From: Ampelomyces quisqualis
Lineage: Eukaryota; Ascomycota; Dothideomycetes; Pleosporales; Phaeosphaeriaceae
NCBI GenBank assembly: GCA_018398575.1
Contig: JAGTXZ010000020.1
Span: forward strand, 992,001-1,056,000
DNA: 64,000 nucleotides
Direction of reading: 5' to 3'
In this document: positions 24,120 to 36,105 of the stretch, piece after piece
Layout of the letters: each line of letters starts with the position of its first letter
Position numbering within the stretch: position 1 is the stretch's first letter
The notes under the pieces: generated by a model
The model's input: only the letters and a program-made list of their open reading frames with translations
Databases searched by the model: none
What the model was told of the DNA's origin: nothing
Program-made: the position numbers and the translations under genes

Positions 24120-26123
24120 ATGGGCCGTCAAGCCTATCTGGCAAAGCTTGCATTCGTACGCATCCACTACCTTCCACTCCTCCGCCGCGACTCTAACGTA
24201 CCAACCAGGGGCGCTCCGCCTTCGAGCCCACACACGATGTCGCACTGTCCGACGAGTTCAAACAGCTGGAGTCTTCCCAGGCAGATCTTCCCCAGCAATA
24301 CCAAGACTTTGATGGCAACAATTACATCCAGTTGTACGACGAGCGTGGCAACCCTATGAACCCACGCTCTCTTGAGTATGGAAAGAAGCTCCGGAATGCA
24401 CAGAACGATGTACTTGCTGCAGTTGGAGTAGTCAAGAGACGCCGATCGCCTTCTACCGGACTCCCTGGCTCCTACGAATACCGATTAGACGAGCTTGACG
24501 TCGAGGACAGTGTGGGAGGTATCCTCGGTTCCACTTTTACGACTTATCAGAGTATATGTACTTGGTGGATAGGCGTAGTGCGAGATCGTATCTTGGTACG
24601 AATGACATGTCTCAGTCGAGAGCCCATTTGCTGATCGGTCCAGACTTTCCGATACGATGAAGCTATGCCTTTCGTACAAATCGTCGCCTTGGAGCACGCT
24701 GTTTCTGGCACATCTATCATTTACACTGGTCTTCTTCCCACAACCTACGCAAGAGTGTGCAGCCAAACTGTGTTGTATTTGATTTCTACCTATCAGCCTC
24801 TGCTTCGCTTGTTGCACGTCACTCATGCACGTGGGAGAACATGCAAGCTTTATCGCCTTTCAAAAGATGGCTTTCAGCTGGGGTAAGTACAGCATTCTGC
24901 AGCACTTGAGACACACTGACCAAGAAAGACTTCTATTGGCTATGGGTGTTTGGCTTTACCCATTCTCTTACCACGCTGACTTGCAACGACTGGGTCTCAT
25001 CCCAGCCCAGCCGTACCTACCCCCGTGGTGCTCATTGAGCCTCTTCTCCAGCATCTCTCCACTGAGGCCATTCTCTGTGTACTACGACGCGTCTGGTTCT
25101 CTAGCAGATTGCGCGAAAGCTGTCATAGCCTCACCAGCCGTAATGGCATGTGCGGAGCATCTGTTTGGCCGTTGGGTGTATGCTACCATCAGCGAGGCAG
25201 TCGACGCGTGGGTAAATTTTTCTGACAACCCAGATATTGTCAGTCCCGAAGCTGGTAACAAGCATCGGCTCCTAACAACACTGGGACTCGGTCGACCATC
25301 ATCACCCTTGATACGAAAAGCGGTCGCAAGGCTAGTGTCAGCACTAGGCTGGTGTGCGTCAATGGAGCCCGTCGAGAGTACTTCACAGGTCGGGTTTGGA
25401 CATGTGCAGTCACTCAGCCTCGTCGAAGGACAGACTATTGATGTGGGCGGTACTACGGTCACAGATGCCACTCCTCTGGAGCTCAATGTAACACGGCCAC
25501 CAAGCCAGCATGCTACCGAGGACTCGGAAGCGAACATGTCAACCGTTCAAGTCGAGAGGGTCAATGATCTGGAGCGTCCGGTGACGCCAGGGTCGCCTTT
25601 GGCATCAGTACCTCACTACGACGATGACGACCCCCGGATCAGAATCACAAATCGGGAAGGTATCGTTGAAATGGAGGTGCGGCTCCCGCCACACATCCTC
25701 TCGACGCACACTGAGATTTATGATGCTCTTGCCTCTGCACAGGGTCACCAAGATGGTGCGCCCACACGCCGCAGCCGACGGAATCATCATGTCTCCAAAT
25801 TGTCGCTGGCTCTCTCGGACAAGATCAGCGGTATTGTCAAAACCCAGCTTGTCGGGTTGATTGTACTTCCAGTCAGGCTTGTCGTTCTTCGCATGGTTGC
25901 CTCTCACTACCTGGGCAGTGTTGGTGGTAACACAAGCTCGTCGCGAGTTGTGATTCGGTTGCCTCGGTGCGGGGATTCAAGTTGGCGGTCGATTGGTGTC
26001 CAAGTATCACGTCTCGCACTCTGCAGCGCCGTGCAGATGGCCATTGACCTTGGTCTCTGGGGTGTACAGTACATGCTCTCGGTAAGCATTGGGAAGACTT
26101 TCTTTGGATGGGGCACACTCTGA
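24120..26123 (+). CDS. uncharacterised fungal multi-pass membrane protein, 618 aa
   Basis: Four exons: 24,120-24,155, 24,209-24,595, 24,644-24,882 and 24,929-26,123. All introns are 46-53 bp. They start gtacgc, gtacga and gtaagt; introns 1 and 3 have CTAAC/CTGAC branch sites and the join restores one frame of 619 codons. The N-terminal ~140 residues are acidic and polar (DFDGNNYIQLYDERGNP). Hydrophobic segments follow around residues 140-250 and again near 520-600 (VGLIVLPVRLVVLRMVAS; LGLWGVQYMLSV). A long Ser/Pro/Thr-rich linker lies between, with 'DDDDPRIRITNREGIVEMEV'. I recall relatives of this architecture in other Pezizomycotina but no function. It is the first gene beyond the RIP boundary and shows no RIP damage. 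The exon 1 assignment is the least certain part. Confidence 0.65.
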
Positions 26124-27507
26124 AAGGCAGTCTGTCCGTGCAAAGGCCCCCAGGCGGTACCTGGAGCTGGCTCACGGGTACTCGGTGCGGTGGGCAACAG
26201 TATGCGTGGAAATATTTCGAGTGGCGCTATCCCCCGCGCGCTAGGCGGGCGCGGGTGTTCTCGCGGACGCTGCACTGTGCGCTAGGTACGGTTTACCATG
26301 GTCTTTGTGCTCAATCATGCCAGCGATGTGCATCGGGGATCAGTGCATGGTCGTCTCAGCACCAGGTTGCTCAGACCGTTGGTTCTCAGCGGGCGTGCTC
26401 GCGCACGGATACGAGGCCAGCGGCGCGTGGGCACGTCCACCACCCGAACGCCCTCTCGGACACTGATTGGAGGCAGAGGAGACATGGCCTGGCGGCTGGC
26501 CGTGACTCGGAAATTGTACAAAGGCTTAGGACGTGCCAAGTGCCTCGGTGTACTCGGTACGGACTACTGGGCATGTACATTTGCATTCGAGACCCCGCAG
26601 ACGCTGGCATCTCCGGTCTGGGTCGGGCAGTCAAACTGATCAGCAATTGCGTGCGAGATGGAGTGTCGCACACGTTCGCGAAGCTATACATACATACAGG
26701 CGAGCAGCTGGCAGCAGGATACGGAGTCCCGAATAATGCAGCACGGCAGCCTGGCGAGGCTGAAAAGCCAGACGCTACTGCGAACGGGACGGGCTAGGGT
26801 CCGCATACATATGTACTTGTGGCGGCGGTAGCAGGGGTGTGCAAATGTGATGCCCCCTTGGTCCTTGAGGCTCGCAGCCTTGGAGAAGCAGCACCCGCAG
26901 TGAGACACGAAGGCGAGAAGGCGTCTGGCAGCAATCGAGGTGCTGGGCCGCGCTGTTTGTTGTGCTGCTCGCGCCCTCATGCCAGAGCACCGGCAATGGC
27001 AGCGTTGGAACTCGGAAGTTCGTGGTACCTAGAATACTCCGTGCTCCGTAGCTCGTGCCCATTCTCGTCAATCGCGCCTCATTCGGTTGGTGCTTCGAAG
27101 TTCGCAGTGGTCCCTGCCTCGAGTCCTTCCTCTGCCCCCTGCACCCCTCCCGCTTGTTGGGCTTCCCAAGTTCTTAGTACTCCGTACCTACTCCGTACTA
27201 GACTACCTATACTCCGTACACCACTTTGCCCGCGCCGCAGCTCCTTTTCCCCCCCGCCATCCTCGCTGCCCGCTCGGGCGCCCCGAAAACCGGCCCTCCA
27301 GCTCCATCACTGCCACCTGCCGCCCAGCAACCGTGTCTCTCCTTGCAACCTCACCGCCGCCCAGCGTCCCCGCTCAGCCCTTCCGAGTTTCTTCGACGGC
27401 CACACCGACGTCTGACGGATATGCATCAGGCCGCCTAGAGACCTACCAAAAACCAAGGCTGTCGGGCTGGCAGGCGCATCTCCACCGTGCCAATCGCCGT
27501 CGCCATC
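26124..27507. other. intergenic / 5' region of the kinesin gene
   Basis: Several GC-rich open frames cross this interval but none shows a recognisable domain or a consistent splice structure. A cluster of four 'actccgta' motifs lies at 27,177-27,222. The C/T-rich stretch at 27,230-27,507 is typical of a fungal 5' UTR. Confidence 0.5.
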
Positions 27508-30419
27508 ATGTCGGGGACCACGCTCCCTCGCCCGTCGCGGTCCTCGATTGCGCCCCCAACAGGACCTCTGCCTTCGCTGCCGGTAGCGAAGACACGTCAT
27601 TCCAACATCGGCATCGCCCCGCGTTGTTCCTCTCCCTCCATTTCGCTCCTGCCCAGTCCAGTAGTCGCAACCCGCACAGTTTCCTCTTCGGCGTTGCCCT
27701 ACCGCACGGGCTCGAAACACGCCAACTCGCCTTCAGTGCTCACGTTGACGGCCAACGACGTGCATGGAGGCGCACTACCACCAGGGAGGACTCTGCGGAA
27801 GACGGTTAGCATCGGCGCATTTCCTCAGCCGCCCAGGCACATGGGCAAGTCTGCCCCGAGCAGTCCGCTTTCGACCAGCTCCATGCCCGGTGGAGACCTG
27901 GTAGACCGAAGATTATCTTCCGTCTCCAAGGCTTCGGTACCGTCGAGGAACAACAGCTTGAAGAAGCCCAGAACCTCCAACATGGGAGGAGCGCGAGGCC
28001 TTCTCCCAAGGTCACCATTGTCGCCGCCCAGCTTCTTGAATGGAAGTGCTGATTCGGTCGCCGTCGATACCAGTCACCTCAGCCTCCCTTCACCGCCGCA
28101 AAGTCGCAACTCGTCACCCCAGGGATCATACGCTACGAGCGCTACTACCTTCGAGGATGTTGGCGAGGACGATGCCCGAGGGCGGACAGATAACAAGGGC
28201 GGTAGTAGCCCCTTGCCAAAGGATGGCAAAGGCAACGTACTCGTCAGCGTGCGAGTACGGCCTGATGCAGGAGCAAAGGATAGCAAGCAAGAGATGGAGT
28301 GGGCCGTGGACAACAAGCATGCGCTAATCTCATACAAAGGCCGCGAGGGCGGTGACTACTCTTATGGTATGGTTTCACAACGTCACGCGAGGCGAAAGAT
28401 TGGCGACTGACTTGCAACTCCACAGACAATGTCTTCGATACCCAAGACAATAATGCCCGCGTATACGACGCTGCCGCCAAGCGACTTGTGCGACGGGTCA
28501 TGGAGGGTTACCATGGTACCGTCTTCGCCTATGGCATGACTGGCACAGGAAAGACATTCTCGATGCAAGGCACTGCCACCAATCCCGGTGTCATCCCACT
28601 GGCCATCACAGACATTTTCTCATACATCCGAGAGACGCCCCATCGCGAGTTTCTTTTACGGGTCAGCTATCTTGAGATCTACAATGAAAAGATAAATGAC
28701 CTACTGGCGGGGCCTATCGCCGGCCTCAACGGTCAACCTGGCCCGCAAGAAGAGATCAAGCTACGTGAGGACAGCAAACGTGGTGTTTACGCGACACCAC
28801 TGAAGGAGGAAATTGTGCAAAGTCCGACACAGCTTTTAAGAGTCATTGCTCGTGGTGACAACGCGCGCCGGGTCGCTGGTACGCAATTCAATGCCCGAAG
28901 TTCGCGAAGTCATGCCGTCGTGCAGATTGTTGTTGAAAGTAGAGAACGTGCTTCAGCTCCTACAGGGAACCTAGCCGGCAACAAGCGGTCTGCCATTGTA
29001 CCTGGTGGCGTCCGAGTATCAACTCTCAGCTTGATCGATCTGGCAGGCTCTGAGAAGGCGGCGGACAATAAAGAGAGGCGAACGGAAGGGTCACATATCA
29101 ACAAGAGTCTGCTCACGCTAGGCACTGTCATCGGTCGCTTGTCGAGTGATAAGGAAAAGGCGGAGAAGGACAAGGGCAACAAGGACAAACATTTGCCATA
29201 CAGGGACAGTAAACTCACTCGACTGCTTCAACCAGCACTTTCCGGAAACTCCTTGGTCAGCATCTTGTGTACGATCCAGATTGGGGCGAGCGGTAGCAGC
29301 GCATTGGCCAACAGCCACACCGGTGAGACGATTAATACGCTCAAGTTCGCATCTCGAGCCAAAAACAACATTGTCAGCCACGCTAAGAAGGCTGAGGAGT
29401 CGATGGGCGCAGGTGGCGATGCAGCTGGACGTGCCCTACTGGACCGCTACCGGTTGGAAATACAAGATCTGAAGAAACAGCTCGAGGAAAGCAAGGGCAA
29501 AGAGACTCGGGAGGAGGAAGAAGATGAATGGAAGCGAGATCTCAAGGAAGAGAAGACACGCGAAATTGCCGACAAACAGCGACATGAAGAGCAGATGCTT
29601 GAGATGCAATTGGCGCGCACTGCATTAAAAGAGCGCATCGAGCACCTCAACAGGCTAATCCTCAGCTCCAAGTCCATTGGTGTGAACAATGGGCGATCCT
29701 TTTCGTCCATGAGCTTCCAGCGAGGCTCTGTGCTGGGAAACCATATCGACATGCGTCCTTCGTCTCTCCGATCGTCTACAAGCCACGCTACTCTTGAGGT
29801 ACCGGGGCAGCATAATTCGCCAACACCGGTGCAAGCGGATGGTTCTGAAGAAGACGACTCAGTGGGAGAGAACGGAGATGGTAGCGCAAGTCAAGGTGTA
29901 CAGATTCAGTCTCTGCAGGCGGACTTGGCAGATAAGAATCGTTACATCGCTACGCTGGAGAAGCGGTTGTTGCACGCTAGGCGATCAAGCCATTCACGCA
30001 TCTCGATGACACTGTCACACAAGCTAGGAGGAACCAGTGAGGATGGCGGGCTCATTGCTACCATCGCCGAGAGGGACTCGGAGATATCCAACCTGCGCGC
30101 CCAGCTGGAGGACAAGGAGAGAATGATTGCCGCACTAACCTCAGCTCGTAAGAAGAGCGAAACCGCACAGGATGTTGGTAGCGATGGTTCCCCAAGCAGC
30201 CGCCGGACTTCATCGTACAACCGCAGTGAAACCAGCAGTGTGAGCCTCGCAGTCAGGGGGCCGGGCTCACCAACGAGCTCCAAGCCGTTCTTGCCACCAG
30301 CTGGAAACGTTGCAGGTAAAAACATCGAGGAAATGACGCGGATGCTGGACGAGATGATTGGGACTAGAGTCGATAAGGCAAGAAGAACCAGTCTCATGCC
30401 TGTTAGTGAAGGTCGATAA
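27508..30419 (+). CDS. kipA: kinesin-7 family motor, KipA/Kip2 homologue, 950 aa
   Basis: Two exons (27,508-28,366; 28,426-30,419) joined by a 59-bp GTATGG...CAG intron that lies within the motor domain. Residues 1-235 are Ser/Pro-rich and low complexity. The motor domain runs from about 238 to 620: VSVRVRP start, P-loop GMTGTGKT near 322, switch I NARSSRSH and switch II LIDLAGSEK. Coiled-coil segments follow (QDLKKQLEESK and later heptads), then a Ser-rich tail. Kip2/KipA motors are plus-end-directed, reach microtubule plus ends and help localise dynein or polarity markers during hyphal growth. The long N-terminal extension before the motor fits this subfamily. ATG 27,508 is the first in-frame ATG; an earlier GTG is not used. 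The family is clear; the KipA orthology is by layout. Confidence 0.85.
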
Positions 30420-31990
30420 GATCTCACGTAATGACATGGGAAGCGCACTCAACGTGTCACAGCAAGAGGCACTCAACCCATTGGCTCCGCGCCGCGAACA
30501 CAAACCCACGAAGTGACCACGAAGATAATGCAATGAGGATGAGACGTCGGCGTGGCAAACCAACATTTTTGAACCCACATATCGCGCAGGAGCGCTGGCG
30601 TACCGGAAAGGAATGGGATACTGGCCGCACGATTTCAGGACCATCGAAATACAGGTGGGGGGCTGCTTTTCACACTCTGGACAATTGTGCAACAGTCACC
30701 GCGGCATGGCATTCTGCAATTTCTTTTATCTCTCTATCCATTCTACTGAGGGAGGCCTTCGATCTGATACCCCGCTTACTGCACGGTGTTTTGTTTAGCG
30801 GCACCGTAGCAGCACAGCTTCTATGTTTGTATTAGTACGTCAAATGTCGAACGTTGTGCTTATTCAATTGAGTATCGGTGCAGTGGAAGTGATGTGAAAA
30901 GTGGCATATCATAATGCGCGCTGATGCAATCTATCTGTATATATGACCGTTGCCAGAATGTCAGTGTCAGGTGGCCGCTAGCCCATGATGAGGCCACAGC
31001 TAAATCGAGCGCGGATCATTCCTTGGTCTGTCCCAAGATTGTTACACCAACATGAAACGACTAGTCGACAGCGTGATGCCCTCCTTGTTTGCGTGCGAGG
31101 GATCACGATTCACGCCCATTCCCGGCGATCCCTCCACTTGGATTTCCGCATCTGCCCTTCTTCTGATCTCTTTCCTCGATGAGGTCGTGCGCCGTGGACG
31201 CTTTGAGGATCAGCATCTCACTTGGGGTCCCGCAATTTGATCATTCCGCCTCTCACGACGCGGCATTCCTAGACATGGGCGCTTAACGTACCGTGTCAGA
31301 TGCTGTTGCTGTACTGTACGGTAAATACTGCTTTCAAAAGCTCCCTTACGAGGACTTGTATGACACAGTCTGTATCGTTTAGCTGGATTTGTATCGTGAT
31401 AGGGGGTAGGACAGAGAAAAACCCCTGCAACCCTCCACATATAGCCTTGTGTTTCTGTACGAGAAGGTACTGTATCACACGAGCTACTTTACTTTACGGA
31501 AAGTACAGTATTTTCAGTTCACAAGCCGGCTCCTTAACGGAGATCGTCTGTCCGTTGGCACGGAGTAGCGGCGTGAAACTTCGTGCTGGCTCTGAAGCAA
31601 ATCCTGCCGCACGCCTTCTCCCCCTTCGGCCGTTTGCCGCCTGACCCTTCATCTGCCATGACTGCATAGCTCAGGGCACAGCATTCTTTCTTCCTCCACG
31701 TTTCTTTCTGCACCTGCATTCTCTTCTTTTGTTTCTTGTGTTCGTTGTTCTTTTCGGTACACTCCTTGATAGCGCGGCATCTGAACGTTTGCCTTACCCC
31801 CTCTATTCTTGCGTTACCCAACACCTGCAGGGACAGGTCACCAACTTGGGCTCGGAACTTCTTCCCTAGCCTACCCCATTGGCATCAGCAACACAAGCAC
31901 TTACTTGCAGCTACAATTGCTAAACCTTATCAATCGTCGGATAAAAAGGACAAGTAAAAGTCGTCTCCAACAGTCTGAAAGATCGACAAC
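30420..31990. other. intergenic region, no gene seen
   Basis: This 1.57-kb region between the kinesin stop and the glycosyltransferase start has only short unrelated frames and no RNA gene signature I recognise. The C/T-rich stretch at 31,680-31,990 probably includes the promoter and 5' UTR of the downstream gene. Confidence 0.5.
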
Positions 31991-33946
31991 ATGCTCGGCC
32001 AAGCGTCGCAAAAGCTGTCCAAAATGCATGCGAGGCGGAATCCCAATCTGTCTATTCAGTCAACTGCATCTTATTCACAACTAAGCCCGTCTGTGAAGTC
32101 GGCCACATCTGTGGCTTTCTTGTCACCTACGTTGGCATCTCGGCGTGGCCTGTTGTCGCACTCTCCACCTGTGTCACCAAGTCTTCCATCACTCATACCT
32201 AGACATGGAAAGAAGTCGTCAACGCAGAGTCACTCTAGACTAGTCAAGAGAATGCTGATTGGGTGTTGTGGAGTGGCCTTCTTACTGTGGCTTGTCCTCC
32301 GTCAGATCTATTCAGACTCACAGCAAGCTGTCAGTTACATGGATGATGATGAAGAATGGGAGATGGTTGGAGGCAACCAACTGCCCAAGGATGCATCTGC
32401 TGTTGCAGTTCAGGATGCCAAGGGGAAAACAAGGTGGACTGTATCGATCCCTTCGAGCATGGATTTTCCATTGCGACCTGCTCAGTACCGTGATATCTGC
32501 CGACAATCAATGGAGCTGGCATCATCAATCCGGAACGAAGCACAGTCATCAAATATCGCAAAGCGTATGCTCAACTACTACCAAGCAGATCAGTATTATA
32601 TTGATGTTCAAGAGGCGGAACAACAGGCGTTGCTGCCGCCTTCAAAGGCGACAGGCAGGTCCCAAGGTTTCGTGGAAGATGAGGCGATTGTAGATGGATT
32701 TTCCACAGCTGGACTGAAGGTGTGCGACAAGTCTATGACTTATGTTATGGAAACAGACGATGCAGGCTTTGGTAACACATTGATGCGTCTCTGGATGTCG
32801 TACGGATTGGCAAAGGCCGAGAAGCGGGCTTTCTTCATTGATGACAGTAGATGGTAAGTCAACATGCGACCCAATGCACGAAATAGCAGGGTGCTAACAG
32901 TTCCAAGGCCATACGGCAAATACTCAACCTACTTCATGCCTCCGCCTACCGCAGGCTGCATGCCACCACCAAAATCCCACATCGTTCCCTGCCCTCACAC
33001 AGCACGCCACATCGTCGTGTCCGACGCCACGGTGAAATCCACTTTCGGCCACGCCTTCAACGACGAGTACGAAGACCCGCGCAAAATGCGTACTGAGCGC
33101 CAACACAAGATCTTCGGCCTGGTCCGCACCGGCTACGAAGCCCTCTTCAAGCTCAAAGGCGACGACGCAACGTACCTCACAACCCGCACACAAGAGCTCT
33201 ACGCCGGCATCAAGGAACACGGCGGTATATCGATTGGGCTGCACGTCCGCCACGGCGACAAACACCCCATGGAATACCAGTACCAAAAAGACTACATCCC
33301 TCTATCCCGCTACATGGACACGGCGCGAGACATCTACATCGACCTGATTGAAAACAAGCAATCCAACAAAAAATCGAAAAAAAACGACGACAACAACAAC
33401 AGCCGCAGTAACACCCCACCGCCACCAAACCCTCTCTCCGCCCGCCACTCCCCATCCCGCATGATCCTCGCATCCGACGACCCCGCCGTCTACGACTCCC
33501 CCGAACTCGGCCTCAGCTCCCTCCGCGCACAAGACCACATCGTCCTCGCGACCAAAGCCGCGCTCGAAGCCGCCTCGTCCAAGAAAAACCTCTGGATCGA
33601 CGACATCACGGGCTGGGAAGGCGGGTTCTACCACGACGTGTTTTTCAGCTTGGGCCGCGCTGGACAGAATAATGCTGCTGCTTCTGCTTCCTCGGACAAC
33701 GACAAGAGCAGCGACCATGGCGTTGTTTCGAAGCAAGTCATGGCGCTGAGAGAATTAGTGGGTAGAGCGTATTTGTTGGATTTGGCGGTGCTGGGGCGCG
33801 CGGATACGGTTGTTTGCACGGTTAGTAGTACGAGTTGTAGGCTGTTGGGCGTCATGTTGGGGTGGGATGCGCTGGTGGGCAAGGAGAGTGAGAGGAGGTG
33901 GAGGAGTATTGATGGGAGTTTTGAGTGGAAGGGGATTATGTGGTAG
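31991..33946 (+). CDS. type II membrane glycosyltransferase, alpha-1,6-fucosyltransferase (GT23)-like, 633 aa
   Basis: Two exons (31,991-32,853; 32,908-33,946). The 54-bp intron has gtaagt, a gctaac branch site and AAG acceptor, and the join reads W-P-Y-G-K. A Ser-rich cytoplasmic N-terminus precedes a single transmembrane segment at about residues 88-104 (MLIGCCGVAFLLWLVL), the type II topology of Golgi glycosyltransferases. The luminal part has METDDAGFGNTLMRLW and GLHVRHGDKHP, which resembles the nucleotide-sugar-binding HVRRTDK region of FUT8, and TVSSTSCRLLGVML near the C-terminus. These fit the GT23/O-FucT fold. A Lys/Asn/Ser/Pro-rich insertion (around 33,346-33,450) interrupts the catalytic part. 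Donor and acceptor are inferred. Exon 2 is strongly C-ending in codon use compared with exon 1. Confidence 0.7.
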
Positions 33947-34156
33947 CAGTTGAGTTGTTGGGCGACTTTTCTTTTCTCTCGGGGGGGGGTATTGTGAAAT
34001 GGATTTGCGTGTAAGAGCGAATTTACGTCATGGGTGAATTTCCTGTGGCTTAGGTTGGGATACGCTTCCAGCTTTTTTTCTTTGCGGGGATCGCTTTGAC
34101 CACGATCTTACATATTCCGACAGATCATGTCTCGAGTCCACTGGTCTGTACAACAA

Positions 34157-35845
34157 TCAAGCCTTGCCCTTCCCCTTCGCATTGGTCCCAAGTGGCTGCC
34201 TCCTCCTCTTCTCCCAAACCATTACATACGCCTCTTTCGTAAACAGCGTTTCGCCCCTCTCCTTTTCAACAAACAAATCCTGAATACCATACCACTCGTC
34301 TCTTGCGCGGTCTTTTAACTGTACTCTCCAAACTTTGCTTTCCTGCTCGCCCTCCACACTATCGTCCTTTTTCTTCACAGCCTCGTGCGTAATGTTGGCG
34401 ACGAGATCATACCAGATGGGCTCGCCGGGCGGGTATTCTTTCGGGTTTGGCTCGACGTATGGCGCCATATCGAGGGAAACTGTTGGGAATGTAACGATCG
34501 TGGGGTTACGTTCGGACACGAACTTGTTCCTGCTGAAGCGCTTGATGTTGAAGAGGAGGTAGGGTGGTAGCGGGTGGAGTAGGCGGTAGCGGACGCGGTT
34601 CTTCATCTTCTCCTGCGGGCGCATTCCATCGTATTTGCCCAGAATAGTCGTTAACGGCACCTGCGGAATGATGTTTTTCTCGAGCGCGTCTTGGAATAGA
34701 GGTGCGGCAGGAAGATCGAGGGTGAGGACCAGGAATTTGGAAATGTCTGTCTTCACTGCAGCGTCCTCGAAGCGTAATCGATCGCCAGCGTCTGCGCGCG
34801 CTGTGATTTCTTGCGATTCAATCTTCAATGTTCCTTGGAAGACCTTCTGCACGATGCTGGAGTTCGGCTTGGTTTTCGAGCCGCCGACTGCGAGATGGAG
34901 GTTGTTAAGGAACCAAGATATAAAGTCGACGGGATCCCCTTGGTCAGTCAAGTTGAAGCGCTTTGACGATCGCAGGGCAACTTCTTGCAGCAGCTCGTGT
35001 GGAGAAACGTGGGTCTTGAATGCTCGTGGATTCCAGATCTTGCGCACCAAGGTGCTGAATCGTTGTGCAATTTGCGGTCGGCTTGACAGGTTTTCCAGCA
35101 TGAAGTAGTTCCGTAGCGGCACGACGTGCGAGAGTGCTTGTATAACCACATTGAAGTAGTCGTTGGCTTTGATATTGTTCATGCCCACAAAACCTGGTAT
35201 GTATTCTCGATTTGAGAGATCCCATGAGACCTTTGGCTCCTTGTCCAATCGCGCGACCTCTGTCTTGCTCATCCTCGGATCTACAACGAATTTGATGTCA
35301 TCCAGCGACTTTGACTGAACCTCGTAGCCTTCGGGCAGCACGAAGACCTTCTTCGTCTCCATATTCACGTAGACATGATGGCCTTCTTCCAGCGCATGGA
35401 AATATGCCTGCGACTTGGGACCTCTGCCCTGGTAGTACTTTCCGCAGACGAGACAGGCGTATACGTTGATGTTGGACAAGGTGACCGAACACAGCTTTTC
35501 GAAGTCGAAGTCCAGGACTTTGCGGTCTATGGTATCGAGGTATAGATCTGTGTATCCTGCTTCTGGGGCGATTTGGCGCTTCGGCGCAGCGATTGCGGGC
35601 TCGTGCTCGTCTTCATCGTCCAATGCGCCGGCTTCCTCGAGCTCCGCATGCTGCTCTGCATCTGCACCGATGACATCAATCTTGCCCTCGCCTTGCGGTC
35701 GCGGATGCATCAGGTGTCCGTTGCTCGTTGCGCCATCTGGCTGCGGGCTCTGCATCTCTTCGTCTTCGACTTTGGCGCGTTTCGAAGCAGGCGAGGGCGC
35801 GTCGTAGACATCTTCGAGAGGTTCTAGCGCATGCCGTTTCACCAT
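34157..35845 (-). CDS. SAD1: Sad1/USP39 pre-mRNA splicing factor (catalytically dead ubiquitin-protease fold), 562 aa
   Basis: A single exon with ATG at 35,845; the 11 codons further upstream lack an ATG. The N-terminus is acidic with an SKRAK basic patch. A UBP-type zinc finger follows (CLVCGKYYQGRG, then HALEEGHHVYVN). The USP fold begins around residue 205 with GMNNIKANDYFNVVIQAL, where active proteases have GLxNLGNTCYxNAxLQxL. The catalytic Cys is therefore Asp, as expected for Sad1/USP39. The family is needed for U4/U6.U5 tri-snRNP stability and spliceosome activation in the nucleus. It is divergent from CCT2 with 260 bp between start codons. Confidence 0.92.
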   Translation of the reverse strand: MVKRHALEPLEDVYDAPSPASKRAKVEDEEMQSPQPDGATSNGHLMHPRPQGEGKIDVIGADAEQHAELEEAGALDDEDEHEPAIAAPKRQIAPEAGYTDLYLDTIDRKVLDFDFEKLCSVTLSNINVYACLVCGKYYQGRGPKSQAYFHALEEGHHVYVNMETKKVFVLPEGYEVQSKSLDDIKFVVDPRMSKTEVARLDKEPKVSWDLSNREYIPGFVGMNNIKANDYFNVVIQALSHVVPLRNYFMLENLSSRPQIAQRFSTLVRKIWNPRAFKTHVSPHELLQEVALRSSKRFNLTDQGDPVDFISWFLNNLHLAVGGSKTKPNSSIVQKVFQGTLKIESQEITARADAGDRLRFEDAAVKTDISKFLVLTLDLPAAPLFQDALEKNIIPQVPLTTILGKYDGMRPQEKMKNRVRYRLLHPLPPYLLFNIKRFSRNKFVSERNPTIVTFPTVSLDMAPYVEPNPKEYPPGEPIWYDLVANITHEAVKKKDDSVEGEQESKVWRVQLKDRARDEWYGIQDLFVEKERGETLFTKEAYVMVWEKRRRQPLGTNAKGKGKA

Positions 35846-36105
35846 GTTGAGGGCGTAGAAGTTACCCGAGGCGCACAAGAAGCTTTCGTGAGGTAGTGTA
35901 ACAGTTGACGGGCACCAGAATCAACAACAACAGCTCGGAAGTGAATGCGGGAGCTCGAGGCGGCACAGGATCTCCTCGGCGAAACTTCGGTTGGCACTTC
36001 CGCGGGACCAGCTTGGAAAAAAGTCGCGTCCAGGCACCGCCGCTTCAACCCCACATCTCCTGCGATACCCCTCTGTCTCCGCACTGGCAATAGAACTCCC
36101 GCAAG
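35846..36105. promoter_or_regulatory. bidirectional promoter region between SAD1 and CCT2
   Basis: Only 260 bp separate the two divergent start codons, so both promoters and 5' UTRs must overlap or abut here. Both are constitutively needed genes. No specific binding site is claimed. Confidence 0.6.

Noticed and set aside
25025..25225. A competing frame (VVLIEPLLQHLSTEAIL...) that suggested frameshifts in the 24,120-26,123 gene
   Set aside because: The third intron (24,883-24,928) joins cleanly into the long frame that continues to 26,123, so no frameshift is needed.
26819..27809. Long GC-rich plus-strand frames upstream of and overlapping the kinesin start
   Set aside because: They are Pro/Ser/Arg-rich, lack domains and overlap the kinesin coding region out of frame.
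34157..35845. Sad1 as an active deubiquitinase
   Set aside because: The catalytic Cys position is Asp, as is normal for Sad1/USP39, so this is not an anomaly.
35846..35878. Eleven-codon N-terminal extension of Sad1
   Set aside because: It begins at a TTG codon with no ATG; the ATG at 35,845 gives the expected start.
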